Virus record (IMG/VR): IMGVR_UViG_3300047562_003832
Location: 1 to 25,430 of that record
Direction: 5' to 3' (one strand)
Source of the DNA: a virus
DNA: 25,430 bases
Of this stretch, positions 25,390 through 25,430 are shown piece by piece (position 1 is the first letter of the stretch; the number at the start of each line of letters is the position of its first letter). Made by a program: the position numbers and the translations under genes. The notes below the pieces were generated by a model, which was given only the letters and a program-made list of their open reading frames with translations, was not told the origin of the DNA and did not search any database.

Positions 25390-25430
25390 GTGCCTCAGCA
25401 TACTGGGCAGCCAGCACGGTGGCAGGCAGA

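Larger units (their letters stand above)
25199..25430. other. GC-rich, hairpin-rich block of unknown nature, continuing past the window edge
   Basis: Composition changes sharply here, from about 12% G+C in 25141-25200 to about 69% in 25261-25430 by hand count. I recognise no gene, RNA or insertion sequence. A plus-strand frame is open from an ATG at 25199 to the edge (77 codons, starting MPFVTLCRLGGPINFSLGGH), but its later part, rich in Arg, Gly and His, looks like translated structure. A minus-strand frame is open from the edge to a TGA at 25337 (about 30 codons, containing LAAQYAEAHATDHRCP) and could be the end of a gene lying outside. There are several exact inverted repeats, a run of nine G, and a repeated TAGGGGG...CATC. 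The possibilities are an assembly join to other DNA, acquired host DNA, or a structured RNA or regulatory island. Confidence 0.6.

Noticed and set aside
25199-25430. tRNA, rRNA or CRISPR in the GC-rich block
   Set aside because: No cloverleaf, no conserved rRNA sequence I recognise, and no regularly spaced repeats; only two imperfect copies of one short motif.

Overview
The window looks like part of the late (virion) module of a T4-like marine cyanophage (Kyanoviridae-type myovirus infecting Synechococcus or Prochlorococcus). The DNA is AT-rich and every gene I can support is on the minus strand. The evidence is the gene order 25, 6, a gp7-like giant, 8, then a DUF4815-type giant; exact T4-type late promoter octamers (TATAAATA) in two intergenic gaps; and a cluster of small cyanophage-type genes that includes a phage SpeD. 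These assignments rest on motif recognition and remembered T4 and cyanophage sequences, not on a search.

Reading in the direction of transcription (right to left): (1) 25199-25430 is an abrupt GC-rich block, about 69% G+C by hand count over 25261-25430, full of inverted repeats, with no recognisable gene. It abuts a very AT-rich leader. (2) 25128-23017 is a run of small auxiliary genes: a 56-aa AbrB-like protein, a GT-A glycosyltransferase-like protein, conserved-looking proteins of 55, 51 and 152 aa, and S-adenosylmethionine decarboxylase. A near-consensus sigma-70 promoter lies in front of the glycosyltransferase, and the four genes from it to the 152-aa gene overlap or nearly touch. (3) 22949-22698 is an unrecognised 83-aa gene behind a small intergenic region with two hairpins. 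(4) 22675-1 is the baseplate block: gp25, gp6, a 4140-residue gp7-like protein, gp8, and a protein of at least 2127 residues with a DUF4815-type N-terminus that runs off the left edge. Gaps inside this block are 1 to 3 nt, except for the 31-nt gap before gp8, which carries its own late promoter.

Functionally, gp25, gp6, the gp7-like protein and gp8 would form the baseplate wedge around the tail tube, and the DUF4815-type protein probably extends from the baseplate periphery as a fibre or spike. The SpeD protein would redirect host S-adenosylmethionine to polyamine synthesis. The glycosyltransferase-like protein may modify DNA, virion protein or host glycans; its target cannot be read from the sequence.

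The points most worth a second look are: the size and layout of the gp7-like protein, whose two T4 gp7-like motifs are about 2,200 residues apart; the composition cliff with competing hairpins at the right end; the late promoters set only 18-19 nt from start codons; and the palindrome that runs into the ribosome binding site of the 83-aa gene.
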